Origin: Anoplopoma fimbria
Lineage: Eukaryota > Chordata > Actinopteri > Perciformes > Anoplopomatidae
Assembly (NCBI RefSeq): GCF_027596085.1
Contig: NC_072453.1
Location: forward strand, 3,183,448-3,247,447
Direction of reading: 5' to 3'
DNA length: 64,000 bases
Shown: in pieces, positions 13,536-26,121 of the stretch
How the letters are laid out: each line of letters starts with the position of its first letter
How positions within the stretch are numbered: position 1 is the first letter of the stretch
The notes under the pieces: generated by a model
Seen by the model: the letters and a program-made list of their open reading frames with translations, nothing else
Database searches by the model: none
Told to the model about the DNA's origin: nothing
Made by a program: the position numbers and the translations under genes

Positions 13536-13656
13536 TTAAGGATCAAAACCACCAACACTTGCAGTATCAAGAAAGAAAATATTTCTTATTGCAAATGTTT
13601 TTGCAACAAAATTGTTCTTAAAACTAGAAGTGTTGCTGACGGTTTTGATCCTTTAA
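13536..13656. mobile_element. 121-bp foldback element with TTAA ends
   Basis: It starts TTAAGGATCAAAACC and ends with its inverse, GGTTTTGATCCTTTAA. A second paired block (AACACTT / AAGTGTT) lies just inside. The centre also contains small palindromes such as TTGCAAATGTTTTTGCAA. TTAA at each end matches the target site of piggyBac-type MITEs. There is no coding capacity. Confidence 0.65.
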
Positions 13657-14219
13657 GATTGATTCCAGGCAACTCCGAGTCTTAGGTTTACGGACAACAA
13701 ATTCTCATGAAAAGACAAATACCGACAATGAATTGATTCTACAATTATTTCCTTTGTATCCAAAGCCTTATATATCGTATATATTGTCCAAAAACATCAC
13801 TGCATTGACTCACATGTCCCTTCATTGTGTATATTTAAAAAAAAAAAAATCTGAGAAACCATTCATCTTAAAAAAGTATAAATAAGCACTTTCTCCACCT
13901 GACATCAACCAGTCCCTTCGTGTTGAACAGCATTCTGGGAAATGTAGGATGCCAGAGAAGCAGGTTGAGGGAAGGTGAAGTACAATTTATGTCAAATTAA
14001 CTCCTGGAACACGGGCAACATTGCAGACTGATGAGCACTGTAAGAGTATCCGAGGGGGATTTTTCACTTAAAACAACAATAGACAGTCTGGGACTAATCG
14101 GCCGCAGGATTAGCTGGGTGGCCCGGCCTGGCTGCTGCTGCTGCTGCTGCCCTGAGCTGGCCCAGGTGCTGCTGACTACGGTGGAAAAGACCTCTCACTC
14201 TCCTTACAGCTGGCTGGAC

Positions 14220-14220
<1 letters not shown>
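13657..14220. other. Unassigned sequence with a short (CTG)n run
   Basis: Nothing gene-like. About six CTG units lie at 14130-14150. Confidence 0.5.

Positions 14221-14306
<86 letters not shown>
14221..14306. repeat. (CA)n microsatellite, about 43 units
   Basis: A perfect CA run on the plus strand. The three long overlapping frames through it are artefacts of the repeat. Confidence 0.99.
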
Positions 14307-14307
<1 letters not shown>

Positions 14308-15380
14308 CACACAGCTGGTTCCTGCAGTGGCCCAGCTGCAGCAGCTGCCACATTGACGCTGGGTCACAGTGAAACACCTGGAGGCAGAAACAGTCAGGTT
14401 GTAGTGGGGATCAGCACGACCTTGGGAGGAAAGAATCTGGATCACATTTCTCGTGTTTGAGCTGTTGAATGTGAACTCTGATTGAATTTGTCATTCAGAA
14501 AAGAAAAAATCTCTCCAGAGATGAGAGATTTTGATTTTATTTCTGTTCGTTTGCTTGAAGATTATCAGATTGTCAAATTTCCAATTTGCATCCTTTGAAT
14601 TACTCTTTGTCGCAAATATATACAAAAAATAACTGCAGTATCTTGAAATGATATATTTCCCCTATTGTTATTCTGCTGAAGATAGCATGGGCAACAGTTA
14701 GGTATAACTTGTAATAACTGCTTGATAATACATCTTTGTTTTGCGCTGTATCAGGGCCATAAGCATGGAAAATCCATCATACTCTGGGGAAACACTGTCA
14801 CTGTTTATGTCAGTAACATACAGAATATTTAAGTATTTTTCCACACACAAACATGGCATAAAAAACCCATCATGTCTCACATTTACTTCCACAATAAAAG
14901 CTAATTGCAGTTCTCTCTCACCTGGCACTCTATATTGTTTTGATGTCTATGTGTGTGTCCAATGTCGTGTCATGACAGGTAAAGATCATGCCATCAGGTT
15001 TAAAGCAGGTGGGCTGATGGTCTGAGGGACTGTAGTTGCCTTGGGTTGTTTTTCACTTTGATTTAGCCATTTAATGTGGATTTTTTTTTAACATTTGGGC
15101 CAATCTGCTGGTTTTAAATTTAATCAGGTGTTTTTTAAAAACTAGCTGTTTTCAGGTCTGGTGTTTTAATCCCTGTGAGTCATACAGTATTTCTAGTAAA
15201 TCAGAATAGTGATCGGAATTATTGCTCTTCGAAGGGAGCCCGAATTTATGAGTCCATGCCTTTCAGAGGGCCATTCAGTGTTTGTATTTTGCTGTTTTTT
15301 TTTTGGTAATGTAAAAAGTAAATCAAGTTTAATATTCGGCTCCTGTCAACAAGTGATTCAGCTCCGCTGCTCCATCCCGA
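14307..15380. other. Unassigned non-coding sequence
   Basis: No recognised gene or repeat. Frames at 14698-14928 and 14741-15025 overlap on opposite strands and lack motifs. Confidence 0.45.
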
Positions 15381-15383
15381 CCT

Positions 15384-15414
<31 letters not shown>

Positions 15415-15430
15415 TCTCTCTCTGTCTCTG
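15384..15430. repeat. (TC)n / TCTCTGTC imperfect microsatellite
   Basis: An interrupted CT array with regular GT-for-CT changes, directly visible. Confidence 0.95.
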
Positions 15431-15443
15431 TAAAATACGTTAT

Positions 15444-16097
15444 TTAAAAAAAACACAATCGCTGCTGCCTAGAGCTTCCGCTTCTTGTCGGAACCCGGCG
15501 CTGTGGATCAGGCATTGAAATGAATATCCCTAGCTCAGATTTACATTTGTGCCTCTTGCATTTAGACCAATGACTCGTGCCAGATTCATCCGGCTTGCCA
15601 GTGAGTACGTTTGGACGGTTCTGACCAATGAAAGAGCAGGGCCTTTCTTGAAGATTGATAAAGAAGCAGCGTATTTGTTTTTCTGATTTACACCCCTCCC
15701 CTCTTTTGCTTCTGTTACTGGAAGTGAGGGCAGGGTGTGTGTTTAAACGGTGTCTGACACGAGGCCAGAGGCGGCTGTGATTCAGACACACTGTTGTGGA
15801 GATAGATGACACCACCATGAACCACGCTCCATCTGCGGTCGGCGCACACACTCCAGAAGACACCAAATAAACAGTGAACGTTGGCAAATTCACACCAGGG
15901 ACGTCTCTGTGGATTAACTCCACTGCACCTCTTCCTCTCTCTATGGATTTCTGACCGCTCTCTCCTTCCTCCACACACAAACATCCACCTGCTTTACTCA
16001 GCCAGCACTGACTCCACCACTCTGCGCGTGTCAAAATTAGAGGGAAAACATCCACAAATCTCTCAGAAACGTCATGTTCCATTGAGTCTTTTCTCAT
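15444..16097 (-). other. Longest open frame (217 codons), coding status unsupported
   Basis: The frame is open from ATG to stop on the minus strand with mixed composition. I see no signal peptide, transmembrane segment, repeat or conserved domain. The local sequence is GC-richer, which lowers stop frequency. Two other frames overlap it, one on each strand, and no splice or poly-A context stands out. Chance is the simplest reading. Confidence 0.15.
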
Positions 16098-16300
16098 TAG
16101 CTGCCTCGGATCCTACTCGTAAACACACCTGTCACATGGGATGATCACTACGGAGAGCACGACAGTGGATACACAACTATTCCTGGAAAAGCACAGCGAC
16201 CAGAAAATAAACAGGGATGTGAACGTGATTAATAGAAATGTCAGACTTGAATTGCTGACGCTGAGATGCCAAGAACAGCTGCTAGAATCAGGCCGGTGGA

Positions 16301-16465
16301 GTGTGTGTGTGTGTGTGTGGGTGTCTAAAGGTAGTGTGTTGCCCTTAAGCAAGGCACTCAACCTGCTATTGCTGCTCAGTGTCCAACAGCAGAGGACTGT
16401 GGTTACTGGGCAGCTCCCAGGTGTGGATGTGCGGAACTGTGTGAGTGTGAAGCAAAGTGAAATGA
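16301..16465. repeat. GT run plus SINE/LINE-like debris
   Basis: A GT10 run (16301-16320) is followed by 'ttgcccttaagcaaggcact' (from 16339) and 'cagctcccaggtgtgg'. This order is recalled from a common teleost repeat whose full copies follow a tRNA-like head. Boundaries are approximate. Confidence 0.55.
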
Positions 16466-16691
16466 TGCGTATTGTTTTTGAAGGGAGAATGGGAGGTCCA
16501 CTAGTGACAGAGGATGAGACACAGGCTGCTATATGTCACTGTTTTTTTTAATTTTTTTATTTGCACTTGTATAAGACTCTTGATAAAATTGTGGCACGTG
16601 GAAATTGCTCACCACAGACCTTAATTTTGTTCAGAAATAATACATTTCTTCCACAAATTGGTATGTAAGTGTCATTGGCTGCACATGGTCC

Positions 16692-16745
16692 AAAAGGCAA
16701 GGCAAGACAATTCATGTAGCACATTTTATTTCTCAAAACCTACAG
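16692..16745 (-). repeat. LINE 3' tail fragment
   Basis: 'ggcaaggcaagacaa' followed by 'atgtagcacattttatt' is the reverse complement of a common fish LINE 3' end (pattern 'gtgctatataaataaa'). Confidence 0.45.
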
Positions 16746-16989
16746 ATTAGATTTTTTTGTCAGGGAGCTTTAACAAATCGATACAATATTTATTCCCATT
16801 TGATTTATTTGACTTTTGCTAGTTTTAGTCTAGTGTTTGTCAGTTTTGGTCTCATTCCTCCATAAACCCTGAGAGGCAAGTGAGAAAAAAAAATAAAATC
16901 TTGTTATCCTTTGTCTATAGCCTATCGTAATTATTTTCTGTCCCGTGTTTGTGACTTGAAAACAGGAAAAAATACAATCTAGTTCCAAT

Positions 16990-17160
16990 TTAATAATAAT
17001 ATTACATTTTATTTTTTATTTATAGAACGCTTTCCATGGTACTCAGACACTTAAAATTTGTTAAATGGTCATATAAAACCACTCTAAAGTTTACAACACA
17101 CAACATGAATCACACATTAAACGCTGGTATGAAAAGGTGAGTTTTTAATTGATAAACTCA
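16990..17160 (-). repeat. LINE 3' tail fragment
   Basis: It begins with an AATAAT-type tail, then 'ttatttatagaacgctttcc', the reverse complement of a LINE 3' end. The rest of the element is truncated. Confidence 0.5.
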
Positions 17161-17167
17161 TGAGCAA

Positions 17168-17438
17168 TGTCTCTCTCGAAAAACCATGACCCGGTTACTC
17201 AAGATAATCCACAAACAGTTATGAGCAGTTCAATGTAGGAACTATGTGAGTTTTCATATGCATTTTTTAGCCCTTTGAGCACCAGAAACTGAGTGCAATA
17301 TAGTCCCATTATAATCGAGAGAAGGCTGATATCTCCAAAACTAGGCAATTCACATCAAAACAATCTACATTGATAAATAGCACTACAGGTAAGAGGGAAA
17401 ATATGTATTTTTGCCTTTGGGGTGAACTGTCTCTTTAA
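17168..17438 (+). mobile_element. TTAA MITE, right portion
   Basis: It contains 'actcaagataatccac', 'gagaaggctgatatctc', 'agcactacaggtaagagg' and 'ggggtgaactgtctctttaa', the ordered blocks of a MITE I recall from many percomorph genomes. It ends at TTAA (17435-17438). No inverted left end is found. Confidence 0.65.
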
Positions 17439-17754
17439 TAAAACCAACTGGTGTCCCTGCAGAACCCAGATGTATACATTTTAACATATCTTACAGGTGC
17501 TCCTTTCCAGTAAACCAATTTTGCAGTTTGTCAATCAATTTGATCCTAATGGCTTCATATAATTTTCTGTTTGTGTTTTAATCAGTGCGTTTAAAATAAT
17601 TATTTGTGATATTAATGGACCCCAGTCAAAAGCACACAATTGCAGCCTACGCAGTTTAAATAGATGAAATAGAATAGATACAATGTTGTTGAAGGAGACA
17701 GACACACATGCTCTGTCTGTTTTCATTTTACACAATATGAAATAAAATTGTACC

Positions 17755-17851
17755 ATCCATCCATCCATCCATCTTCCGTAACCGCTTATCCAGTTAAGGG
17801 TCGCGGGGGTGCTGGAGCCGATCCCAGCTGTCAATGGGCGAAGGCAGGGTA
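17755..17851 (-). repeat. RTE-type LINE/SINE 3' end with (GATG)n tail
   Basis: Four CCAT units are followed by 'ccgcttatccagttaagggt' and 'ggagccgatcccagctgtca'. Reversed, this is the abundant fish 3' end '...aagcggtt...ggatggatgg', commonly attributed to RTE/Rex3-like elements. The class name is my recollection. Confidence 0.7.
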
Positions 17852-19225
17852 CCATTCCTAAAATATTAATAATTAGTTGTTTTTCTTCAGATGACATTTA
17901 TTACTTAACTAATAATGTTCTGAACAGCAATACATTTTGCTGCGATTGTTGTTTATTATAGTAGGTTATTACTTGGGCCCCCCAGGGACCCCTGTCTGTA
18001 GTCCTACCTTGTATGTTAAATATAAGGGTTGCATGAGAGAAAAGACAGTTTTTCCAGGTCATTTGTTACTTGTTTTAATCATTCACTCACACATTAACAG
18101 TTGGTAAACCAGTTGTTTACAGTGACTTGCATGAAATCATTCTGCAGTCATCTGCAGTTTGAGACTCGCTGAAGTCGAGGCTCTGACTTTTACCTCTAGG
18201 CGGGCCAATCAGCATGAGGGGTTGTGGGAGAGGACGCGTGGCTGGCAGCGTGGCGGTGAAGACCACAGCCACCTCGCAGCTTATGAAGGCCCCCATTCAC
18301 CCCCGTTCACACAATATTCATGCAAGACGGAGCCTTCCCCGACGAAAAATCATCGCCGTTTAAAGAGAAAACAATCGCCCCTCCCCAACAAATTCCTGCT
18401 CAATTTGCCAGGTCCGGAGAGGAGCGACCCGAGTGATGGACGCCTGCCCGTCTCGCTGCTGAACGTGTGATTCTGTGTGTATTTGAATATGTGTGTGTGT
18501 GTGTGTCCCTGTGCTACTACATGCCTGGAGGGTGCCAGCTAGTCCATCAGGCTCACGCTTGACAGATCCCTGATGCATCCTGTTCTGGAGTTTTCACTTC
18601 CAACATCATCTTCCTCAAAGCACACAGCTCTCGTCTGCCTCCACATAGTCAACAAAATAAAAAAAATTCTTTACTGCTTTTCTCCTTTTCTTTATTTAAT
18701 TTTTTTATTGTGTGTCAGTTTGAAAGCTGATCTGATAGCCTCAATGTTGTATTTTCATTCTGTTTCATTAAGCAAAACGATTAGCGGTTCATGTGAATAA
18801 CTTGTTATCGTGTGATTTAACAAGCGATGCAATATGACCCAGAGTATAATTTGACTTTCCATATTTATTTTTCTGGCTTATTAGAAATAGTGCTGCTTGT
18901 TCAGCAGATGACTGTGAGGGTGCACTGTGCTGCAGGAACATGTTCCAGCCAGTGGGGGAGGAAACGTGGGGGGGGGAACCTCGTCCCACTTTGTGTGCGG
19001 AGGGCGCTCGAGGCAAGTGTGTTCACTTATAATGTGTGTGTTCATTAATTATGTGTGTGTTATGTGTGTGTAAGGTGTGCATGCGTATGTGCTGGTTACA
19101 GTAGCCAGACTGTCTGAGCGATTAGCAGGTGGGTCTCGTCTTTAACACTTTGGACGTGCGTGTTTGTTTGTGTGTGAGGTTCAGGTGTTATGTGATGTGA
19201 GACAGGGAAATGGAGGATTGGCTCT
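17852..19225. other. Unassigned sequence, one complex patch
   Basis: 18150-18480 is GC-richer, with a CCAAT motif ('ggccaatcagcatgagg') and an octamer-like 'attcatgcaa'. A 103-codon frame over it has no domain. The rest shows nothing. Confidence 0.35.
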
Positions 19226-19276
19226 GTGTGTGTGTGTGTGTGTGTTTGTGTGTGTCTTTGTGTATGTGTGTGTGTT
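19226..19276. repeat. Imperfect (GT)n microsatellite
   Basis: An interrupted GT array, with further scattered GT between 19030 and 19190. Confidence 0.9.
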
Positions 19277-19723
19277 ACTACAGGTCTGAGGCTGGAGCTG
19301 GTAGTAGAAGTATTTAATTGCAGCATCTTAAGGACTGCTGTTTCACAGAATCTGCAGTGGACTGAATGTCGCTCTGCAAAATTTTTGACAATTTTTTTTT
19401 TTTTGTATTTTTAATTTTTTTTGTGTTTAGAGAGTGGATGCTACAAATAATTTGTTGAGGAGGCCTGAATGACATTCGTCAGTATTTTTTTTTTATCTTG
19501 GTGATAGACACGACTAATTAAGTTTTGGTCTGGTTATGAATCATACTATGTCCATAGGATCGGAGTTAAGCTGGGCTTTCATCTTATTAATATTAAATGT
19601 TAGTCTGCTTTGAGTAGGGTTTTTTTTTCTCATTTAACATCTCTTGATTGTGACATACAAATGTTACAAGAACACATGTCAAGTGAAGAAGCTTTATAAC
19701 TAAAACAACATTGGGTTCGATAA

Positions 19724-19744
19724 ATATATATATATATATATATA
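19724..19744. repeat. (TA)n microsatellite
   Basis: About ten TA units, directly visible. Confidence 0.95.
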
Positions 19745-19789
19745 CTTATTAAAATAATAAGAATTAGGTTTGCAAAGGGTTAAGAAAAT

Positions 19790-20110
19790 AATATCGTGTC
19801 AGCCAATCAGAGGCAGAGTAGGGCGGGTCATCCCTTCGTCGTTGTAGGATATATAGCATATGGGGAAGTTCTGATGACGTCATTCGACATAATAATTAGC
19901 AGTGTGCTTCTGTTTGTTGCATAGAGAGTTTGAATTTTTGGAGCAAAGGGCCTTTGGGGTAATGAGCGTTTTGTTTTTGGGATAACAGTCTGTAGGACAA
20001 ACGGGCTTTCGGTCCAATGGGAAGTTTTTCTGGGACTATTGGGGTTACAGAATAATGTTCTGTCATTAGAATGGCATGGCACCAGTAGAAAATCCATGTA
20101 GAAAACACAA
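19790..20110. repeat. Possible dispersed repeat
   Basis: 'agccaatcagaggcagagta' followed by 'ggtccaatgggaag' and 'taatgttctgtcattag' resembles a fish repeat I remember only vaguely. No terminal structure is seen. Confidence 0.3.
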
Positions 20111-22176
20111 AGGAGCCACCTGTTCTTGTATAGCAGCGTAAAGCTAGTTAGTCCTTATATTAACAGTATAAGTTAATATTACATTTATTTTTTTAAATCT
20201 GTATTTTTTCCTTTTAACATTACAAGAGAAAAGGCTTTTAGCATGAAAAATTATCCATGCGTTTTGCAAATGTAACAGAATCTCAGCTAGCATTGGTTTC
20301 GGTTGTCAGGGATTTAAACATCACCATATCCAATAAAAAAGCAGCACAGAGTTGCTAATATTAGCCTGAACTCTGCTAGCATCCAGGTCCGGCCTTTACG
20401 CTTTGAGGGAAACACTACACAATGGACGTGCTGGTTTTGAAAGTTTATTAACATAACCTGTAACCCCACAAACTAATGTAATTAGCTAAAGATGTGCTCC
20501 ATGGCCTGGGAGGTAACACTCTGTTACTACTGTGGTAAGTCATAGTTAGCTGGGCATGCTAACGATGGCAGCTTATGCTAGGGCAGAAAAACAAACCATT
20601 TAATACCAATATTTTTTTTTCTTGTTTTTGGTGTTCGAAAAGCAAGAAAATAAAGACAACACCCTCCAAACACTTTAAATTCATAGAATCGCTCTTAATG
20701 CAACCCCAGGCACAGCTCTTCTGTTTCTACCTAGTTATGGCTTAATCTATTATTGGACGGACTATGTTAGGAGGAGAGGGATTAGCTATAGGTCGACTAG
20801 AGAATGCACAACACAACTTTTGAGATCTGAGATGCCAGATGCTTAAAACTCAATGTTTATAACCACTCTCCCCCTCCGTCACCCCCCCTCCTCATCCACC
20901 CCGAAACTACTCTGCCCCCCTCCACATCAGCCCTCTGCACTCCCCAGGCCACTCTCCTCTCCCCTGCTCCCCTCCCTTTCCTCCTGCAGTCAGCTGGCAT
21001 GGAGAAGAAGGGCTCTTTGACTCATGTGGAGGGGGGGAAATGATGAGGGGTGGGGGGTCCCGGTGCTCTTGGAGTCTGATAGTCTGGCTGGTCCGTGCAG
21101 GCTTTTCCTCCTGGGTTTTCAGCAGTCAGAGAGGCGGAGGAGGAGAGAGAGTGGAGATTTCTGACGGCACATCTCCACCATGTGGACTGCCGACAGGGCC
21201 GCCACTGAAACTGGCCAGATAATCACTGCTGGTAGTCAATATAATGTGCATGGTTAAGAGGAAGTTTTCTTTTGAGGAAGATGCAGCTAACTCTAAAGGT
21301 TATTCTAATGCTACTGACAACCTTAATTCAAGGTGTAGTGGCTCAAAATGCGCAAATGAATTAATAGTGGACTGCATTAGGAGCAGCTATCTTAATCAGA
21401 CAATTATTACATTGTAATTCATTCCCATGCACGCTGCTCAGAGTATCACAATGACGATAGCAAGGGGTTGCTCCCTAGTACAGTCCTGCTTATAATAAAG
21501 CTAACAGCTAACGTTAAAGAATGCATGAAAAAAATGATGCATTCAAGGTCTATCCAGTAAAAAATTAGGTGGATATGGGGGAGGGTAAATAACCACGTTA
21601 TCATGATGTGGTCAAATATAACCTTTTTAACGGTTTCTGTCAAGAAAAAATAATTCACAGCCATATAAAATACATATTAAACAGTGGCTTATAATACAAA
21701 ATGAATGAATATATATATATTTCTAATCAAAGCAAACATTTAAATAAAAATACAATCATGTTTCCTAATTATCTCAACTGTGTGTTTTTATGCAGTAAAA
21801 AACCTGATAGATAAAAAAGCGAAAAAGATTTATAGTTTTGGACTGTTTTTAAAAACTTCAATGATGACTTCAATAATTTTCTGATGGTTCTCTGACAGTT
21901 TGTCTCGAGTCTTGTTGTCAGGTACAACAGTTGTGTTCCATTCAAAGTGTTCAACCAACTACACCCAGTCATGATTGTTGTTGCTTTTCTAATCCCACTT
22001 CAGCTTCACCCACAATTTATGACTGCATGCTCAAGGACCCCTCGTGGTCTCAGTGAGTCACTTTTTTTCATTTTAATTGTAAGTGAACCAGGAAGGATAA
22101 TTTATTTTGATTTAACCATTCTTGAAGGAGTGAGATAACACATGTGGCGGAGATCTGCACCCTAGTGCACTTTATT
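20111..22176. other. Unassigned sequence with a C-rich tract
   Basis: 20870-20990 is a long C/T-rich tract ending in 'cctcctgcag', which resembles a polypyrimidine tract plus splice acceptor. The sequence after it is G-rich and open for only a few codons. 21230-22140 is AT-rich with nothing recognised. Confidence 0.35.
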
Positions 22177-22215
22177 AGTTATATATATATAGTTAAATAT
22201 ATATATATATATATT
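22177..22215. repeat. Imperfect (TA)n microsatellite
   Basis: Two TA blocks separated by 'gttaaa', followed by a T run. Confidence 0.95.
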
Positions 22216-23801
22216 ATTTTTTTTTTGATCAAATGGTTATCAGGTAAGGCTGTCAAATAGTAAAAGATCCTCATCAAACAATACACAATGGCCAATTCCT
22301 CAAGATTCTACATAAGCACAATGATCAAAACATATTTGAAATGATGTAGAGTAAGAATTTTTAAACTTCCATTTTTACTTATTTAATATACTATTTTCCT
22401 ATATAGATGATCTGTAGATCTTTACCACATCTTTGTTTTCATTCAAGACACCAAACCTCAGCTATTCCAATCACTTCTAAATGTAATCATCTTAAATAAA
22501 GTAAGTTATGCACTGCTATAATACTATATAACATCACAGTAAGTGCACACAGCCAGTGTTGGGTATATGATGGACAAAGGACATCACTCCAACACACTCA
22601 CTCCCGATCCATTGAGTAGATTCAGCAGCAGTGCTCAGCACCCCTCCTGCCCTCCAGTAGCTGTAGACCCCCACGCTGACACCTAATCCAAAGCCTCGCT
22701 ACCATAACATTTTCACAAGGGTCACGAGCCGCGCAATAACAGCTCCACATGAATTGGTGAACTGCTCCTTTTATAAGAGGTACGACACACACAATTAGTG
22801 TTCATTGGTGGTAGCCTGCCGCCACTTTTTTTTTCTGTGTATTTGTACAAGAGTTGAATGTAATCCTTAGATAGTGTGTATCTTTAGGACATACTAGGTG
22901 TCTGTTTGATTGTGTTCCCCGTCTTGAGGAGTTGAGTGTGTGTTTGTGAATGCAGCTCTGCAGCTTTTATGTTATATAATTAATAGGAACTAAGGCTAAA
23001 TATTTAAGGAAAACAAGATAGGCATTTTACTTTATGAAATAGAAAAATTACGTATCAGCTATCATTATCTACAGGATAGCTGAGAAAGAAAAATATGAAC
23101 TTCAGGAAAAAAAAAAGGCGTCATAGCTTTAAGGAATAAAACCTTTCAAACTAATTCTGACAAGTCAACTCAGATGTCCAATCTCTGGCTAGCAATAAAA
23201 CTAATGACAAAATTGGAACAATCTGCTTTCTGAATGGCCACTTTTATTCCCCCATATGTAGCGATCCGCGGCCTAATTTGTCCTGTGGGAGGCCACACGC
23301 TCCTCGTAAAGCCACATCAGGGCAGCAGCAGCAGGGATAATGAATATGATTCAGACAAGGTGCCCGGCAGTGGCTCCGCCTCCTCAGGACACACGGCTGC
23401 AGAGAACAGCTCGCCGAAGAATGGAGGGAAAGCACACACGCACACATTTTACTACTTTTAACATCAAGGTCACTGTAATTCATCACCCCAAAATAGTCAT
23501 TTCCATTTTGTTTCATTGTCCTTGAATGTAAATTCTGATCATGACATCATTTATTACTTTTCTGTCCATTTAAATGGAATTGATTTCAATAACGTTAGAA
23601 GCTTTAATCAGCTCTTTTATGAATAAAGGCGTCACAGACAAAGTTTAAAGCTACATGAGGTTTTTTTTTTGGAACAATGCATCTATTTCATCAGCATAGA
23701 TCAAGAGTTAAAGAGTACCCCTCGTCCTTACACACCTCTGGCATGTTCATCACTCAGCATCCCGAGCTGTGCTGAACAGCTCAGTTACACTGTCAGTGTC
23801 A

Positions 23802-23804
<3 letters not shown>
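22216..23804. other. Unassigned non-coding sequence
   Basis: No gene. 22560-22800 and 23225-23420 are more complex than their AT-rich surroundings but carry no recognisable coding or repeat signature. Confidence 0.4.
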
Positions 23805-23847
<43 letters not shown>

Positions 23848-23862
23848 CCACACACACACAAC
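23805..23862. repeat. (CA)n microsatellite, imperfect end
   Basis: About 20 CA units, then 'accacacacacacaacc'. Confidence 0.97.
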
Positions 23863-24589
23863 CAATTACAAACGCTTACACCCACATATAGAACATCTGT
23901 GCACACAGTGAGTGAACATCCATTCACACCCCAGGCGTGTGCCAGGGAGTTATGTTGTAAAAATTTATATGACAAGGTGGCAGACAGACAGTGGCAGGGC
24001 TGCAATCATGCCCGTCTCACTGTGCTGATGTTGACAGTATTACTGTTCTGGCTGTGTGTGTGAGTCTGTGTGTGCAAAAGTCTTGTCCTTATTCAAGCAA
24101 ATGCAAGTGGTTTTTCGAAAAAAATGTCCATAACTGGTACGAGGTGGTTTTTGGTTAAAATACACCTTTTGCAAAACTCCGTCTGTTGCCTTATCTGACT
24201 CTTAGTCACAGATGTGCTTACTCCCCATTCCCTCTGGTGTCTTTGGCCCAGCTCTGCCCACACACCGAAAAAAAAGAATGTACTCAGTAGTTATGGAGCA
24301 GGAGCTCTGATTATCTCTCCTGCAGGCAGTGCAGGCTTGGCTGCAAGCTTCTCTTCATCCATCTTCTCTTCAATCCCTTTGTATTTTCAACAGGGGTGGC
24401 TCGCCTCCCAGGACTGGCTTGCCTAATGTGCTGTATGGTGGTACAATGTGTAAACGCTGTTAATATCTGTACCTGTATCCACACTGCACACTCAAAACAC
24501 AGCCAAAGCATTCAGCAAACACATAGCTACACCCTAGCAACCACTAGTAAAACACTATCAAATGCTAGGATTGACACCGAATCCTGTTG
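23863..24589. other. Unassigned non-coding sequence
   Basis: Nothing recognisable. Confidence 0.5.
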
Positions 24590-24725
24590 GGCTTAAGTTT
24601 GCATTGACCCTGCGCCAAAACCCGCCCCTAGAACGCAGACTGGCCAATCATAGTGTAGCATCTTCCAGCTGTGACCAGGGTCCGACAACTATACAGCTCT
24701 GCTCCATAGATTTTCATGCAATGGT
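24590..24725. repeat. Probable dispersed repeat
   Basis: 'cgccaaaacccgcccctaga' and 'gactggccaatcatagtgta' with 'gatttcagaaa' form a block order I recall from other fish loci. The boundaries and class are unknown. Confidence 0.4.
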
Positions 24726-26121
24726 TTCAGATTTCAGAAATACTGGAAATCTATTATGCTGTAATAGTATAAATGATAGTTGAAAATAAGGTTAAGGAAT
24801 TGCATACTAATATACTTAATTGATAAATATCTGATATGCATAGACTTAACCATTTCAGTTAACAGCTTGAATTCCACAACAATCCCATTTTTAGTGTGTT
24901 ATGTGTCTGCATAAACATGTGTTACGCAGTTTATTGTTCTTCAAATGGGCTCGTTGTCCTTTTCCTTCAAAAGACAAAGCTTTGATGTGAAATAGTAGGC
25001 CTACATTCATTGTAAGAAACAAAACATTTATTGGGAACAAGCCTAGTCAAGTTTAAAAAAGACCAAATGGAGGCCTTTTTTATTATGCATATGCCACTTG
25101 CAAAGGGGGGTGCAGTGATTGTATCACGGGAAAGTGTTTATCTCAAGAGTTTCCATTGGTAGGAGTCTGTTCAAAGTACTAACAACTCAACACAAGAGCA
25201 CTCATATCGGTGTTGACCTTCAAAATAATTCCCATATTGGCTGAGCTTCAGTAACATTCGTGCCTGCTGGTTTTCTTGTGCATGTTTTGGTTTACAGCGT
25301 GTCAACGCCTGGTGCATTTCATTTGGCAGAGAGCTCGCACATAATGGAAATCTCACCGTCTGACGAACCTTTCAGCTGCTCGTGAAGTGACATGCTACAG
25401 CAAAAAGGAGGAGAGATGAACTGATCATAAAACGCACAAACAGAGACATCACTTCATGGCAGCTTCTGGTGCAGCCGTAATGACTGCTAATGTCTTTCTG
25501 TCAAGTAGGAGCTAAGCCTGTGAAAGCAACATGAAAGGTGGCTGCTCTGGGTCTCTCCGCAGTCCTGCTGCAGGCCGATGCCAGGATGGAGCCACAGGCC
25601 GAGTCTGGCTGGCAGAGTAACTCCACTCTGTGGTGGAGCTCTGCACAGGTCTGCAGACTGTCTATCTGACTTCACCTCTGTTCTGGACCAAAACCACAAT
25701 TTGAAAAGCAACAACCCTCCAGCTTCTCACAGACCTCTTGTAATGTGATTTTACATGTGTACGTGTTTTTATATTTTCAGTATATGCAAGCGGTTATAAT
25801 GAGATATTCACCATCTGGAGGAAAGGAATACAAACTCTGACAACATGATTGATGGTATAAAAATAAAATAGATTATATTCTTTAAAAGAGATACAAAATT
25901 ACAAGCTTTTACTGGGCACAATCATAACAAGGAGTGGAACTTCTATATTTATGACAATTTGAATAATGAACATATATTATTTTTCCCCAGTGTGGTCAGA
26001 TATATACTGTATATGTGGTCTGAATATTGTAACAAATAGTACATTTTCATCTTCTGAAGCAAATGTACATGTGCTGACAGCAGAAATGTTGCAGTTCAAA
26101 CACTTGAAACAGTTAAACTTC
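24726..26121. other. Unassigned non-coding sequence
   Basis: AT-rich to 25140. 25170-25720 is more complex, with two domain-less minus frames. Nothing else is seen. Confidence 0.45.
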
